Positions 34,525-43,329 of a stretch of 64,000 bases of DNA are shown one piece after another. The stretch is from positions 124,001 to 188,000 of the forward strand of contig NZ_JAVDPW010000004.1 in the NCBI RefSeq assembly GCF_031453975.1. Direction: 5' to 3'. Numbering within the stretch: the stretch's first letter is position 1; every line of letters begins with the position of its first letter. The notes under the pieces are model-generated. The model ran no database searches, had not been told where the DNA came from, and saw only the letters and a list, made by a program, of their open reading frames with translations. The position numbers were made by a program, and so were the translations under genes. Source of the stretch: Inquilinus ginsengisoli_A. Its GTDB lineage: Bacteria > Pseudomonadota > Alphaproteobacteria > DSM-16000 > Inquilinaceae.

Positions 34525-37500
34525 CTACCCCGCCAGGTCGGCCAGGCGCTGCACCAGCTTGCGGGCGCCGGTGACGCGGTCCTGCGGGGTTTCCCAGCTT
34601 CGCGCGTAGACCAGCTTCTGGTCGGGCCGGACCTTGATCGCCCCGGCCATGCGCTGGATGAAGCCGATCAGCTTGTCGGGCTTGGCGAACTGGTTGTCGC
34701 GGAAGCCGACCACCGCGCCCTTCGGCCCGGCATCCAGCCGCTCGATCCCGGCGACGCGGCACAGCCGCTTGATCGCCACCAGCTCCAGCAGGTTCTCGAC
34801 CTCCTCCGGCAGGGCACCGAAGCGGTCGATCAGCTCGGCGGCGAAGCCGTCCAGCTCCGCCTGGCCCTCCAGCGCCGAGATCCGGCGGTAGAGGTCGAGC
34901 CGGATCTGCAGGTCGGCGACATAGACCTCCGGGATCAGCACCGGCACGCCGAGATTGATCTGCGGCGTCCAGCTGTCGGCCTGGTCCTCCACCGCGCTGA
35001 CGCCGGCGCGGGCGGTGCGCACCGCCTCGTCCAGCATCTGCTGGTACAGCTCGGCCCCGACCTCGCGGATATGGCCCGACTGCTCCTCGCCCAGCAGGTT
35101 GCCGGCGCCGCGGATGTCCATGTCGTGGCTGGCCAGGGTGAAGCCGGCGCCCAGCGTGTCCAGCGTCTCGATCACATGCAGCCGCTGCTGCGCCGTCTTG
35201 CTCAGCGCCTTGCGCGGGCCGTAGGTGAGATAGGCGTAGCCGCGCAGCTTCGACCGGCCGATGCGGCCGCGCAGCTGGTACAGCTGGGCCAGGCCGAACA
35301 GATCGGCGCGGTGGATCACCATGGTGTTGGCCGACGGCACGTCCAGCCCGGATTCGACGATCGCCGTGGCCAGCAGCACGTCGAACTGGCCGTCGTAGAA
35401 GGCGCTCATCACCTCCTCCAGCTGGGTCGGCGGCATCTGGCCGTGGGCGACGGCGATCTTCACCTCCGGCACCAACTCCAACAGGGTCTGGTGCGCCTCG
35501 CCGAGATCCTCGATCCGCGGGCAGACATAGTAGGTCTGGCCGCCGCGGAAATGCTCGCGCAGCACCGCCTCGCGGATGATCACGGGGTCGAAGGGCAGCA
35601 CGAAGGTGCGCACCGCCAGCCGGTCGATCGGCGGAGTGGTGATCAGCGACAGCTCGCGCACGCCGGACAGCGACATCTGCAGCGTGCGCGGGATCGGCGT
35701 CGCGGTCAGCGTCAGCACATGCACGTCCTCGCGCAGCGCCTTCAGCTTCTCCTTCTGCTTCACGCCGAAATGCTGCTCCTCGTCGACGATGACGAGGCCG
35801 AGATTCTTGAAGCTGACCTGCTTCGACAGGATGGCGTGGGTGCCGACGACGATGTCGATGGTGCCGGCCGCCAGCTCGTCGCGCACCAGCTTCGCCTCCT
35901 TCGCCGTGACCATGCGCGACAGCTGGCCGATGCGCAGTGGCAGGCCCTTGAACCGCTCGGAGAAGGTGCGGAAATGCTGGCGCGACAGCAGCGTGGTCGG
36001 CACCACCACCGCCACCTGGGCGCCGTTGGCCGCGGCGGTGAAGGCGGCGCGCAGCGCCACCTCGGTCTTGCCGAAGCCGACATCGCCGCACACCAGGCGG
36101 TCCATCGGCCGGCCGGATTGCAAGTCGTCCAGCACCTCGTCGATGGCGCGCTGCTGGTCCTCGGTCTCGGCATAGGGGAAGCGGGCGGCGAATTCCTCGT
36201 ACAGGCCCTCGGGCGGCGGCAGCGGCTCGGTGGTGCGCAGGGCGCGGGCGGCGGCGATGCGCATCAGCTCCTCCGCCATGTCCTTCAGCCGCTTCTTGAC
36301 GCGCGCTTTCCGCGCCTGCCAGCCGGCGCCGCCGAGCTTGTCGAGCACCACGGCCATGTCGCCGGAGCCGTAACGCGACAGCACCTCGATGTTCTCGACC
36401 GGCACGAACAGCTTGTCGCCGCCCTCGTAGACGATGCGCAGGCAGTCATGCGCCGCGCCGCCGACGGTCAGCGTCTCCAGCCCCTCGTAGCGGCCGATGC
36501 CGTGGTCCTGGTGGACGACGATGTCGCCCGCCGCCAGGGCCGAGACCTCGGCGATGAACTGGTCCGACTTGCGCCGCTTCTTCTGCGGCCGGGTCAGCCG
36601 GTCGCCGAGGATGTCCTGTTCGGTGACGACGGCGAGGTCGGGCGCGGTGAAGCCGTGCTCCAACGGCAGCACCACCATCACGGCGGTGCGCGGGTCGGTC
36701 TTCTCCACCCCCGGCCAGGTCTCGGCCACGGCGAAATCGGCCTTGCCCTGCTCCGACAGCATCGAGCGCAGGCGGTCGCGGGCGCCGGTGGTGTAGCCGG
36801 CGATCAGCACGCGCTTGCCGGCAGCCTTCAGCTCCGCCAGATGCTGGCGCGCGGCAGCGTAGAGATTGGTCTCAGGATTCGCTCGGGCATCGGCGAAGTC
36901 GCGGCCGCGGCGGCCGCCGGCATCGGTGCCGCCCTCGGGCGGGGCGAAGGGCGAGAAATCGGCGACCGGCCGGCCGGCGAGCCCGGCATCCCACTCCGCC
37001 ACGTCGAGATACAGGCGGTCCGGCGGGATCGGCCGGTAGGGCACGCCCTTGGCCTTCTTCTGCGCCGCCTGGTGGGTCAGCCGCGCCTCGTAGAAATCGG
37101 CGATCTGGGCCAGCCGCTGGTCGCGCGCCTGCTCGATCTGGTGGTCGAGCGTGACCGAGGCGTCGGGCAGGTAGTCGAAGAGGGTGTCGAGATGGTCGTG
37201 GAACAGCGGCAGCCAGTGCTCCATCCCGGCCTGCTTGCGGCCGGCGGAGACCGCCTCGTACAGCGGGTCGTCGTCGTTGATGGCGCCGAACAGCTCGCGA
37301 TAGCCGCTGCGGAACCGCGCGATCGACGCTGCGTCAAGGAAGACCTCGCCCATCGGCTTGAGCGTCACCCGCTCGACCTCGCCGGTGGTGCGCTGCGACA
37401 TCGCGTCGAAGCGGCGGATCTTCTCCAGCTCGTCGCCGAACAGGTCGAGCCGCAGCGGCTCCGCCATCCCCGGGGGGAACAGGTCGACGATGCCGCCGCG

Positions 37501-38010
37501 GATGGCGAATTCGCCCGGCTCGCGCACCGTCTGGGCGCGGACATAGCCGTTGCGGGCGAGGAAGCCTTGCAGCGCCTCGAGATCGATCCGGTCGCCCGGC
37601 GCGACCGACAGGCTGGCCTCGGCGAAGCTGGCGCGCGGCGGCACCCGCTGCATCGCGGCGCCGATGGTGGTCAGGACGATGAAGGGCTGGTCGGGCTTGC
37701 GCGGGGCCAGCAGCCGGGTCAGGGCATCCACCCGCTCCGCCACCGTCTCGGGATTCGGCGAGACGCGGTCATAGGGCAGGCAGTCCCAGGGCGGCAGCAC
37801 CACCACCGGCAGGTCGGGCGCGAAGAAGGCCAGCGCCCCCTCCAGCGCCGGCAGGCGCGCGTCGTCGCTGGCGACATGCAGCAGGCCGCGGCCGCCGGCC
37901 TTGCGCGCCAGCTCGGCGATCAGCCGCGCATCCTGGCCCTGCGGCACGCCGCCGATGGTGTGGTGGCGGGCGCCGGCTTCAGGCGCCGTGCGTTCGGCCA
38001 GCGCGCTCAT
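34525..38010 (-). CDS. mfd: Transcription-repair coupling factor Mfd
   Basis: Protein of 1161 aa, normal for Mfd. It removes RNA polymerase stalled at DNA lesions and recruits UvrA. An N-terminal UvrB-like (UvrA-binding) module is followed by the CarD-like RNA polymerase-interacting domain (GDIVVHQDHGIGRYEGLETL), then the RecG-like translocase with Walker A RLVCGDVGFGKTEVALRAAF, the DEEQ box VDEEQHFGV, and ALTATPIPRTLQMSLSG-type motif III. The TRG/D7 region is at the C-terminus. The ATG at 38010 overlaps the sdhE stop (ATGA), which indicates translational coupling. The sdhE-mfd pair divergent from recG is characteristic of alphaproteobacteria. Confidence 0.97.
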   Translation of the reverse strand: MSALAERTAPEAGARHHTIGGVPQGQDARLIAELARKAGGRGLLHVASDDARLPALEGALAFFAPDLPVVVLPPWDCLPYDRVSPNPETVAERVDALTRLLAPRKPDQPFIVLTTIGAAMQRVPPRASFAEASLSVAPGDRIDLEALQGFLARNGYVRAQTVREPGEFAIRGGIVDLFPPGMAEPLRLDLFGDELEKIRRFDAMSQRTTGEVERVTLKPMGEVFLDAASIARFRSGYRELFGAINDDDPLYEAVSAGRKQAGMEHWLPLFHDHLDTLFDYLPDASVTLDHQIEQARDQRLAQIADFYEARLTHQAAQKKAKGVPYRPIPPDRLYLDVAEWDAGLAGRPVADFSPFAPPEGGTDAGGRRGRDFADARANPETNLYAAARQHLAELKAAGKRVLIAGYTTGARDRLRSMLSEQGKADFAVAETWPGVEKTDPRTAVMVVLPLEHGFTAPDLAVVTEQDILGDRLTRPQKKRRKSDQFIAEVSALAAGDIVVHQDHGIGRYEGLETLTVGGAAHDCLRIVYEGGDKLFVPVENIEVLSRYGSGDMAVVLDKLGGAGWQARKARVKKRLKDMAEELMRIAAARALRTTEPLPPPEGLYEEFAARFPYAETEDQQRAIDEVLDDLQSGRPMDRLVCGDVGFGKTEVALRAAFTAAANGAQVAVVVPTTLLSRQHFRTFSERFKGLPLRIGQLSRMVTAKEAKLVRDELAAGTIDIVVGTHAILSKQVSFKNLGLVIVDEEQHFGVKQKEKLKALREDVHVLTLTATPIPRTLQMSLSGVRELSLITTPPIDRLAVRTFVLPFDPVIIREAVLREHFRGGQTYYVCPRIEDLGEAHQTLLELVPEVKIAVAHGQMPPTQLEEVMSAFYDGQFDVLLATAIVESGLDVPSANTMVIHRADLFGLAQLYQLRGRIGRSKLRGYAYLTYGPRKALSKTAQQRLHVIETLDTLGAGFTLASHDMDIRGAGNLLGEEQSGHIREVGAELYQQMLDEAVRTARAGVSAVEDQADSWTPQINLGVPVLIPEVYVADLQIRLDLYRRISALEGQAELDGFAAELIDRFGALPEEVENLLELVAIKRLCRVAGIERLDAGPKGAVVGFRDNQFAKPDKLIGFIQRMAGAIKVRPDQKLVYARSWETPQDRVTGARKLVQRLADLAG

Positions 38011-38294
38011 TTGCGCCCCCGCGACCGGGCGTAGTCGAGCAGCAGCTGCATCACGTCGCTGTCGGCCTCGGGCGGCACCGGCGTGCGGTCGGTCACCCAG
38101 TCCCACAGGTCGGGGTCTTCATTTCCCAGCAATTCGCCATAGCGCGCCAGCTGGGCCGCATCGAGGCGGTCCAGTGTGGCGTCGGCGAATCCGCCGAGCA
38201 GCAGATCGGCTTCGCGGGTGCCGCGGTGCCAGCTGCGGAAGCGCAGTCGGCGGCGCAGCGGTGCTGCCGCATCGCTATCGGTCGGCTCGGTCAT
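38007..38294 (-). CDS. sdhE: Succinate dehydrogenase assembly factor SdhE
   Basis: Protein of 95 aa that helps insert covalent FAD into the SDH flavoprotein SdhA. The family RGxxE motif is at residues 24-28 in SWHRGTREADLLLGGFA, followed by YGELLGNEDPDLWDWVT. The ATG at 38294 was chosen; a GTG at 38315 would add 7 residues. The stop overlaps the mfd start by 4 nt. It is divergent from recG with only 46 bp between the chosen starts, so the two promoters must overlap. Confidence 0.94.
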   Translation of the reverse strand: MTEPTDSDAAAPLRRRLRFRSWHRGTREADLLLGGFADATLDRLDAAQLARYGELLGNEDPDLWDWVTDRTPVPPEADSDVMQLLLDYARSRGRK

Positions 38295-38340
38295 TGGCTT
38301 AAGGTGCTTCTCCACTTACGCCCCCATATAGACCTGAGCC

Positions 38341-40422
38341 TTGCGTCCGCAAATCCTCTTCCCACTCTTTGCTGCCATCGAATCCCTGCACGGCATCGGC
38401 CCGAAGACCGCCAAGCTGATCGAAAAGCTGGCCGGACCGAAGGCGATCGACCTGCTGTGGCACCTGCCGAGCGGGGTGATCGACCGTCGCCGCGTGGTCA
38501 CGCTGCGCGAGGCCATGCCGGGCACCATCGTCACCCTGACCCTGCATGTCGACGGCCATATCCGCGGCTCCTCCGCCCGCGCGCCGCACCGGGTGCGGGC
38601 CTCGGATGCGACCGGGGCGATCGATCTCGTCTTCTTCCACGCCCGGCCGGACTGGCTGGAGACGAACTTCCCGATCGGCCAGGTCCGAATCGTCTCCGGC
38701 CGGATCGAGCAGTTCCAGGGCGCCTTGCAGATGCCGCATCCCGACCGGACCGGCCCGCTGGAGGAGCGCGAGGAGATTGCGGTGGTCGAGCCGGTCTATC
38801 CCCTGACCGCCGGCCTGATGCCCCGCACCCTGGCGAAGGTGATCGCCGACGCCGTCGCCAAGGCGCCCGAGCTGCCGGAATGGCAGGACGCCGCCTGGCT
38901 GCAGCGCCGCGGCTGGCCGGGCTGGCAGGATGCGCTTCGCCGCGCCCACGCACCGCAGGATGGGGCCGACCTGCTGCCCGTCGCCCCGGCCCGGCAACGC
39001 CTGGCCTATGACGAGCTGCTGGCGAATCAGCTGGCCCTGGCCCTGTTCCGCCGCTCCACCCGCCAAAGGCCCGGCCGCCCGACCAAGGGTGACGGGTCGC
39101 TGCGCGCCAAGGTCGAGGCCGCCCTGCCCTTCGCCCTGACCAATGCCCAGCGGCTGTCCCTGGCCGAGATCTATGCCGACATGGCGGCGCCCAACCGGAT
39201 GCTGCGGCTGCTGCAGGGCGATGTCGGCAGCGGCAAGACCGTGGTCGCCCTGCTGGCGATGCTGGCGGCGGTGGAGGATGGCCGGCAGGCGGCGATGCTG
39301 GCGCCGACCGAGATCCTGGCGCGACAGCACCGCGAGACCCTGTCGGCGCTGCTGGCGCCAGTCGGGCTGACCGCCGGCCTGCTGACCGGCCGCGACAAGG
39401 GCAAGGCCCGCCGCGAGACGCTGGCCGGCCTGGCCGATGGGTCGATACGGATCGTCGTCGGCACCCATGCCTTGTTCCAGGAGAGCGTCGAGTTCGCCGA
39501 TCTCGCGGTCGCGGTGATCGACGAGCAGCACCGCTTCGGCGTGCACCAGCGGCTGCAGTTGTCGGCCAAGGGCGACGGCGTCGACGTGCTGGTGATGACC
39601 GCCACGCCGATCCCGCGCACGCTGCAGCTGACCGCCTATGGCGGCATGGAGGTGTCGAAGCTGACCGAGAAGCCGCCGGGCCGCACCCCGGTCGACACCC
39701 GCGCCGTCTCGGCCGAGCGGATCGACGAGGTGGTGGCCGGCATCGGCCGGCATCTGGCGGCCGGCGGCAAGGCCTATTGGGTGTGCCCGCTGGTCGAGGA
39801 GTCGGAGACCATCGACCTGGCCGCCGCGGCCGACCGCTTCGAGGACCTGCGCCGCATGTTCGGCGAGAAGGTCGGGCTGGTGCACGGCAAGATGAAGGCG
39901 GCGGAGAAGGACGCCGTCATGGCCGGCTTTGCCGAGGGCGGCATCGACCTCTTGATCGCCACCACAGTGATCGAGGTCGGCGTCAACGTGCCGGCGGCGA
40001 CGGTGATGGTGATCGAGCATGCCGAGCGCTTCGGCCTGGCCCAGCTGCATCAGCTGCGCGGCCGGGTCGGGCGCGGCGATGCGGCGTCGCGCTGCATCCT
40101 GCTGTACACCCAGCCGCTGTCGGAGACGGCGCGGCAGCGCCTGGCCACCATCCGCGAGACCGAGGACGGGTTCCGCATCGCCGAGGAGGATCTACGCCTG
40201 CGCGGCGCCGGCGAGGTGCTGGGGACGCGCCAGAGCGGCCTGCCGGAGTTCCGCATTGCCGACATCGACAGCCAAGGCGACCTGCTGGCGGTGGCGCGCG
40301 ACGACGTCGCCCTGATCCTGAACAAGGATCCCGAGCTGGAGGGCCCGCGCGGCCAGGCGCTGCGCACCCTGCTGTACCTGTTCGAGCACGACAGCAGCGC
40401 GAAGTATCTCAGGGCGGGGTGA
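38341..40422 (+). CDS. recG: ATP-dependent DNA helicase RecG
   Basis: Protein of 693 aa from a TTG start. It remodels stalled replication forks and branched recombination intermediates. The N-terminal wedge/OB domain (SLHGIGPKTAKLIEKL, then VVTLREAMPGTIVTLTLHVD) is followed by helicase motifs: Walker A LLQGDVGSGKTVVALLAML, APTEILARQH, the DEQH-type box VIDEQHRFGVHQR, TATPIPRTLQLTAYG, and motif VI QLRGRVGRGDAASRC. The TTG gives the usual family N-terminus. It is divergent from sdhE-mfd. Confidence 0.97.
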   Translation: MRPQILFPLFAAIESLHGIGPKTAKLIEKLAGPKAIDLLWHLPSGVIDRRRVVTLREAMPGTIVTLTLHVDGHIRGSSARAPHRVRASDATGAIDLVFFHARPDWLETNFPIGQVRIVSGRIEQFQGALQMPHPDRTGPLEEREEIAVVEPVYPLTAGLMPRTLAKVIADAVAKAPELPEWQDAAWLQRRGWPGWQDALRRAHAPQDGADLLPVAPARQRLAYDELLANQLALALFRRSTRQRPGRPTKGDGSLRAKVEAALPFALTNAQRLSLAEIYADMAAPNRMLRLLQGDVGSGKTVVALLAMLAAVEDGRQAAMLAPTEILARQHRETLSALLAPVGLTAGLLTGRDKGKARRETLAGLADGSIRIVVGTHALFQESVEFADLAVAVIDEQHRFGVHQRLQLSAKGDGVDVLVMTATPIPRTLQLTAYGGMEVSKLTEKPPGRTPVDTRAVSAERIDEVVAGIGRHLAAGGKAYWVCPLVEESETIDLAAAADRFEDLRRMFGEKVGLVHGKMKAAEKDAVMAGFAEGGIDLLIATTVIEVGVNVPAATVMVIEHAERFGLAQLHQLRGRVGRGDAASRCILLYTQPLSETARQRLATIRETEDGFRIAEEDLRLRGAGEVLGTRQSGLPEFRIADIDSQGDLLAVARDDVALILNKDPELEGPRGQALRTLLYLFEHDSSAKYLRAG

Positions 40423-40439
40423 CGTTGCCGACCGCCGGG

Positions 40440-40721
40440 TCAGCGATACAGCGCCGAGGCCGCGACCTCTTCGCCAGGGACGACGGCCTCAGGCGCGATG
40501 CGCTGGAGCGCCTCCGCAACCATCCGGATGCACCGCACCTTCAGGTAGGTCTCGCCCGGCCGGATCGGCAGGGCGGTGTCCGCGACCTGCGCCTGTCCCT
40601 GGAAGGCGCAGGCGGACGGGCTCGCCGTCGCCGGTCCCTGGATGACATCGATCGCGGTGTCGATCTCGCAATCCGCGGGCGACAGGCTGGTCGCGCAGAC
40701 GAGCAATAGCATTTTGAACAT
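40440..40721 (-). CDS. Conserved hypothetical small protein
   Basis: Protein of 93 aa (MFKMLLLVCATSLSPADCEI and on) with a short hydrophobic start, then DVIQGPATASPSACAFQGQA. It looks like a small protein of unknown function found in rhizobial relatives, in which a hydrophobic leader and an SPADC-type segment recur. Four cysteines are present. A GGGAGG box lies about 10 nt upstream of the ATG at 40721. The leader could be a weak signal peptide or an anchor. It is convergent with recG, 17 bp away, and the AT-rich stretch upstream may hold its promoter. Confidence 0.7.
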   Translation of the reverse strand: MFKMLLLVCATSLSPADCEIDTAIDVIQGPATASPSACAFQGQAQVADTALPIRPGETYLKVRCIRMVAEALQRIAPEAVVPGEEVAASALYR

Positions 40722-41029
40722 GACCGACGGGCCTCCCCTGGCCCTGTGCAATGACCTCAGAGGTTGTCGCTGCGGCGGAGAGGCCGGGAACAGCCTCCCG
40801 AACTCGGCGCCGGAGACGATTCAAACCTAATTGCCGTAAAATATTCGTTAACCGACCGTGACATCGATTTCCTCAAGCGAGATGGATGTATAATTTTTCT
40901 TCAATCAAAAATAAGCAAACATTCCCCGATACCTGAGTAAATATTCCGCGTGACCATCGGATTCGCCTGATCATCCAGAGTTGACGCAGAGGCGCTCGAT
41001 GTCGACTTGGCGGGTCGGCCGGTGACGGA
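40722..41029. other. 308-bp intergenic region with AT-rich island
   Basis: No gene is evident. From about 40820 to 40960 the sequence is markedly AT-rich in an otherwise GC-rich window, with several A/T runs (ttttt, aaaaa) and taaatatt-type stretches. It lies upstream of the small minus-strand gene at 40440-40721 and downstream of the hydrolase, so it most likely contains a promoter. No convincing -35/-10 pair with 16-18 nt spacing was identified. Confidence 0.6.
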
Positions 41030-41872
41030 TCAGAAGCCGCGCACGGCCGCGACCAAGTCCCGGAATGCCGGCGCCCGGCCGCGGAAGGCCGGGTAGAAGG
41101 TCAGCAGCAGCCCGACATGGCCGAGGCCGGGATAGAGATGGGTCTCGACCGGCACCCCGGCGGCATGGAGACGCTCCGCCATCTCCGTCGTGTTGCTGGG
41201 TCGCACCGTGCCGTCGGCGGCGCCGTGCAGCAGCACCATCGGCCGCGCCTGCGGCCCGGCCTGGGCGATCGGGCGGGCCTTGTCTTCGTCGGTCAGCCCG
41301 GCGAAGACATGCCGCGTCGGGCCCCAGGTGAGCGGGTGGAAGCTGTAGGGCCCGGCCTCGCCGACCACGCCGCGGATGCGCGTCAGGGGCAGGCCTTCAG
41401 CCGCAAGATAGGACGGATCGGTCGCCAGCAGCGCCGCGATATAGGCCCCGGCGGAGTGGCCGACCAGCACGATGCGGTCGGGATCGCCGCCATAGCGGGC
41501 CGCGTTCGCCGCCGCCCAGGCCACCGCGGCCGCCCCGTCCTCGACGAAGGCCGGGAACGGGGCCGCCGGGGCCAGGCGGTAATCCGACACGATCGCCACG
41601 ATCCCCTCGGCCGCCAGCGCCTGGCCGACGAATCGGTAGTCGCGCCGCTCGCCACTGGTCCAGCTGCCGCCATAGAAGAACACCACCACTGGGGCAGGCT
41701 GCGAGGATGGCGTCCGGGGCTGGTACAGGTCTAGCTTCCGACGGTCCCCCGCGCCATAGGCGATGTCCGCCTGGACCACGGCGTTGTCGCGGACCAGGGC
41801 CGCGTTGAGCATGCCGAGCGGCGAACAGCCGCCCGGCAGCAGGGCGAGAAGGGAGACGAGGAGCGCGCGCAT
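41030..41872 (-). CDS. Lipoprotein alpha/beta-hydrolase (HSL/esterase-like)
   Basis: Protein of 280 aa. The N-terminus MRALLVSLLALLPGGCSPL is a lipoprotein signal with lipobox LPGGC, so the enzyme is probably membrane-anchored in the periplasm. The alpha/beta-hydrolase core shows an oxyanion-type VVVFFYGGSWTSGERRDYRF (GG replacing HGG), the nucleophile elbow VLVGHSAGAYIAALL, VLLHGAADGTVRP (acid residue) and HLYPGLGHVGLLL (His). It resembles carboxylesterases of the BD-FAE/kynurenine formamidase-like type. The substrate is unknown. It lies downstream of the porin gene on the same strand with 80 bp between, separated by a hairpin. Confidence 0.9.
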   Translation of the reverse strand: MRALLVSLLALLPGGCSPLGMLNAALVRDNAVVQADIAYGAGDRRKLDLYQPRTPSSQPAPVVVFFYGGSWTSGERRDYRFVGQALAAEGIVAIVSDYRLAPAAPFPAFVEDGAAAVAWAAANAARYGGDPDRIVLVGHSAGAYIAALLATDPSYLAAEGLPLTRIRGVVGEAGPYSFHPLTWGPTRHVFAGLTDEDKARPIAQAGPQARPMVLLHGAADGTVRPSNTTEMAERLHAAGVPVETHLYPGLGHVGLLLTFYPAFRGRAPAFRDLVAAVRGF

Positions 41873-41924
41873 CGGTCTGATACGCGCCGGTGCCCCGGTT
41901 GGATGTGGTTCAGGGAGACAAGTC

Positions 41925-41946
41925 GGGGCGCGGCCAACCGCGCCCC
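41925..41946 (-). terminator. Hairpin after porin gene, perfect 9-bp stem
   Basis: GGGGCGCGG and its complement enclose a 4-nt loop, just beyond the porin stop on the minus strand. There is no strong U-tract, so it could be a weak intrinsic terminator or an RNA 3' end-stabilising hairpin that separates porin from hydrolase expression. Confidence 0.6.
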
Positions 41947-41952
41947 TGCGGC

Positions 41953-43110
41953 TCAGAAGTTCAGGATGGTGCCGACGCTCAGGGCCGAGGTCTCGAAGTC
42001 GCTGCCCTGACGGAACTCGTCCTTCTCGTAGCGCAGCTCGGTGAACGCATCGAGACCCGGCGCGACGTTGTAGACCAGGGTTCCGATCACATTGTGGCTG
42101 GTCTGCAGATCCTTGCCATCGTTCAAGGACGAGTTCAGCCCGTTGTCCCGCTCCGCCGTGGTGTAGGCGTAGCCGATCGAGGCCAGCCACGGCCCGGTGG
42201 TGTAGGACAGGTCGCCGACGATCGAGTCGATCGCCTTGTCGGCGTGGAAGGTGCTGGAGAAATGCGTCCAGCTGGCGCTGGCCCAGAAGCCATTGGCGAA
42301 GCCGACCTGGCCGGCCAGGTAGTAGGCCTCGAGGTCGTGATTGCCGCTGACGCCGTTGCCCTCATAGGCCATGCCGGACAGGCGCACCGACGTGCCGGCG
42401 AAGGTCTCTCGATAGTCGAGGCCGCCGCCGATGACGTTCTCATAGAGCGTCGTGCTGTCATTTATCAGGTCGTTGACGCCGCCGGGGCCGGCATGGCCGT
42501 TGCCGCCGACCACGGGGGTGAAGTCGACACCGAAGGAGATGCCGGTGGAGCCGGAGGAGCCCAGGAGGAACGGCGAGGTGTACTTGACCTTCGTGTCCTT
42601 GGCGTTCAGCCCGCCGAACTGCTGGTAGGGCGCCACGGCGAAGAAGGCGTTGCTGCCGCTCAGCCAGGTGCCGGGGCTGCGGAAGCCGTTGCCCCAGTCG
42701 GTGTCGAGGCCGAAATTCGTGCCCAGCGTCTGCTGCGCGTAGACATGAAAGTCCTCGGCGATGTAGGGCGCGTCGCCGAAGGTGAACGTGCCGAAGCCGC
42801 CCTTCAGGTAGACATAGGTGCGGTCGACGGTGACGCCGTTCTTGCGGTCGACATTGTTGAAGCGGATGCGGGCACCGTATTCCAGGCCCGAATCGGTCAC
42901 GTTCTTGACGTCGAACTGCAGCCGCGCCCCGGTCTCGAAGTCGTAGTCGCGGTCGAGATTCTGGTTGTCGGTGCGGTCGATCACCACGCCCGCCAGGAAG
43001 CCGAGGCGGCCGGAGATCTTGACCTGCAGGCCCGTGTCATCGGCGGCGTGGGCCGCCCCTGCGGCCATGACGACCGCAAGCGCGGCCCCACACAGTAAGC
43101 TCTTGGTCAT
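41953..43110 (-). CDS. Gram-negative general porin
   Basis: Outer-membrane beta-barrel protein of 385 aa. The signal peptide MTKSLLCGAALAVVMAAGAA, then HA-ADD, is followed by ISGRLGFLAG, and the barrel has alternating aromatic strands (VYLKGGFGTFTFGDA, FANGFWASASWTHFSS). The C-terminal residue is Phe (GTILNF), the BAM recognition signal. It has the length and layout of alphaproteobacterial trimeric porins of the Porin_4 type. Selectivity cannot be read. AGAGGTC lies a few nt before the ATG at 43110. It is divergent from the SNF2-like gene; the AT-rich spacer at 43185-43230 probably contains its promoter. Confidence 0.93.
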   Translation of the reverse strand: MTKSLLCGAALAVVMAAGAAHAADDTGLQVKISGRLGFLAGVVIDRTDNQNLDRDYDFETGARLQFDVKNVTDSGLEYGARIRFNNVDRKNGVTVDRTYVYLKGGFGTFTFGDAPYIAEDFHVYAQQTLGTNFGLDTDWGNGFRSPGTWLSGSNAFFAVAPYQQFGGLNAKDTKVKYTSPFLLGSSGSTGISFGVDFTPVVGGNGHAGPGGVNDLINDSTTLYENVIGGGLDYRETFAGTSVRLSGMAYEGNGVSGNHDLEAYYLAGQVGFANGFWASASWTHFSSTFHADKAIDSIVGDLSYTTGPWLASIGYAYTTAERDNGLNSSLNDGKDLQTSHNVIGTLVYNVAPGLDAFTELRYEKDEFRQGSDFETSALSVGTILNF

Positions 43111-43329
43111 GATGACCTCTGATCGCAAAGCGATCGTTTCGGGAAAGGCGTGGCGACGATGCCGACCGCACTGCACCAAACCAAGTTAAAACAACATTGT
43201 AATATATGAGTCACAATATTCCGTGCGGAAATGCAACACCCGCCGCGGCCCTGTCTCCTTCGGACAAGGATCCGACAGCCTTCCGCGGACGGCCTTCCGC
43301 CCTGCCGGGAATCGGCCCAGGAAGAAGCC

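Noticed and set aside
35071..38034. 987-codon open frame antisense to mfd
   Set aside because: The minus strand encodes a full Mfd with all helicase motifs; the antisense product is Gln/His/Arg-rich and unlike known proteins. Long antisense frames are expected at this GC content.
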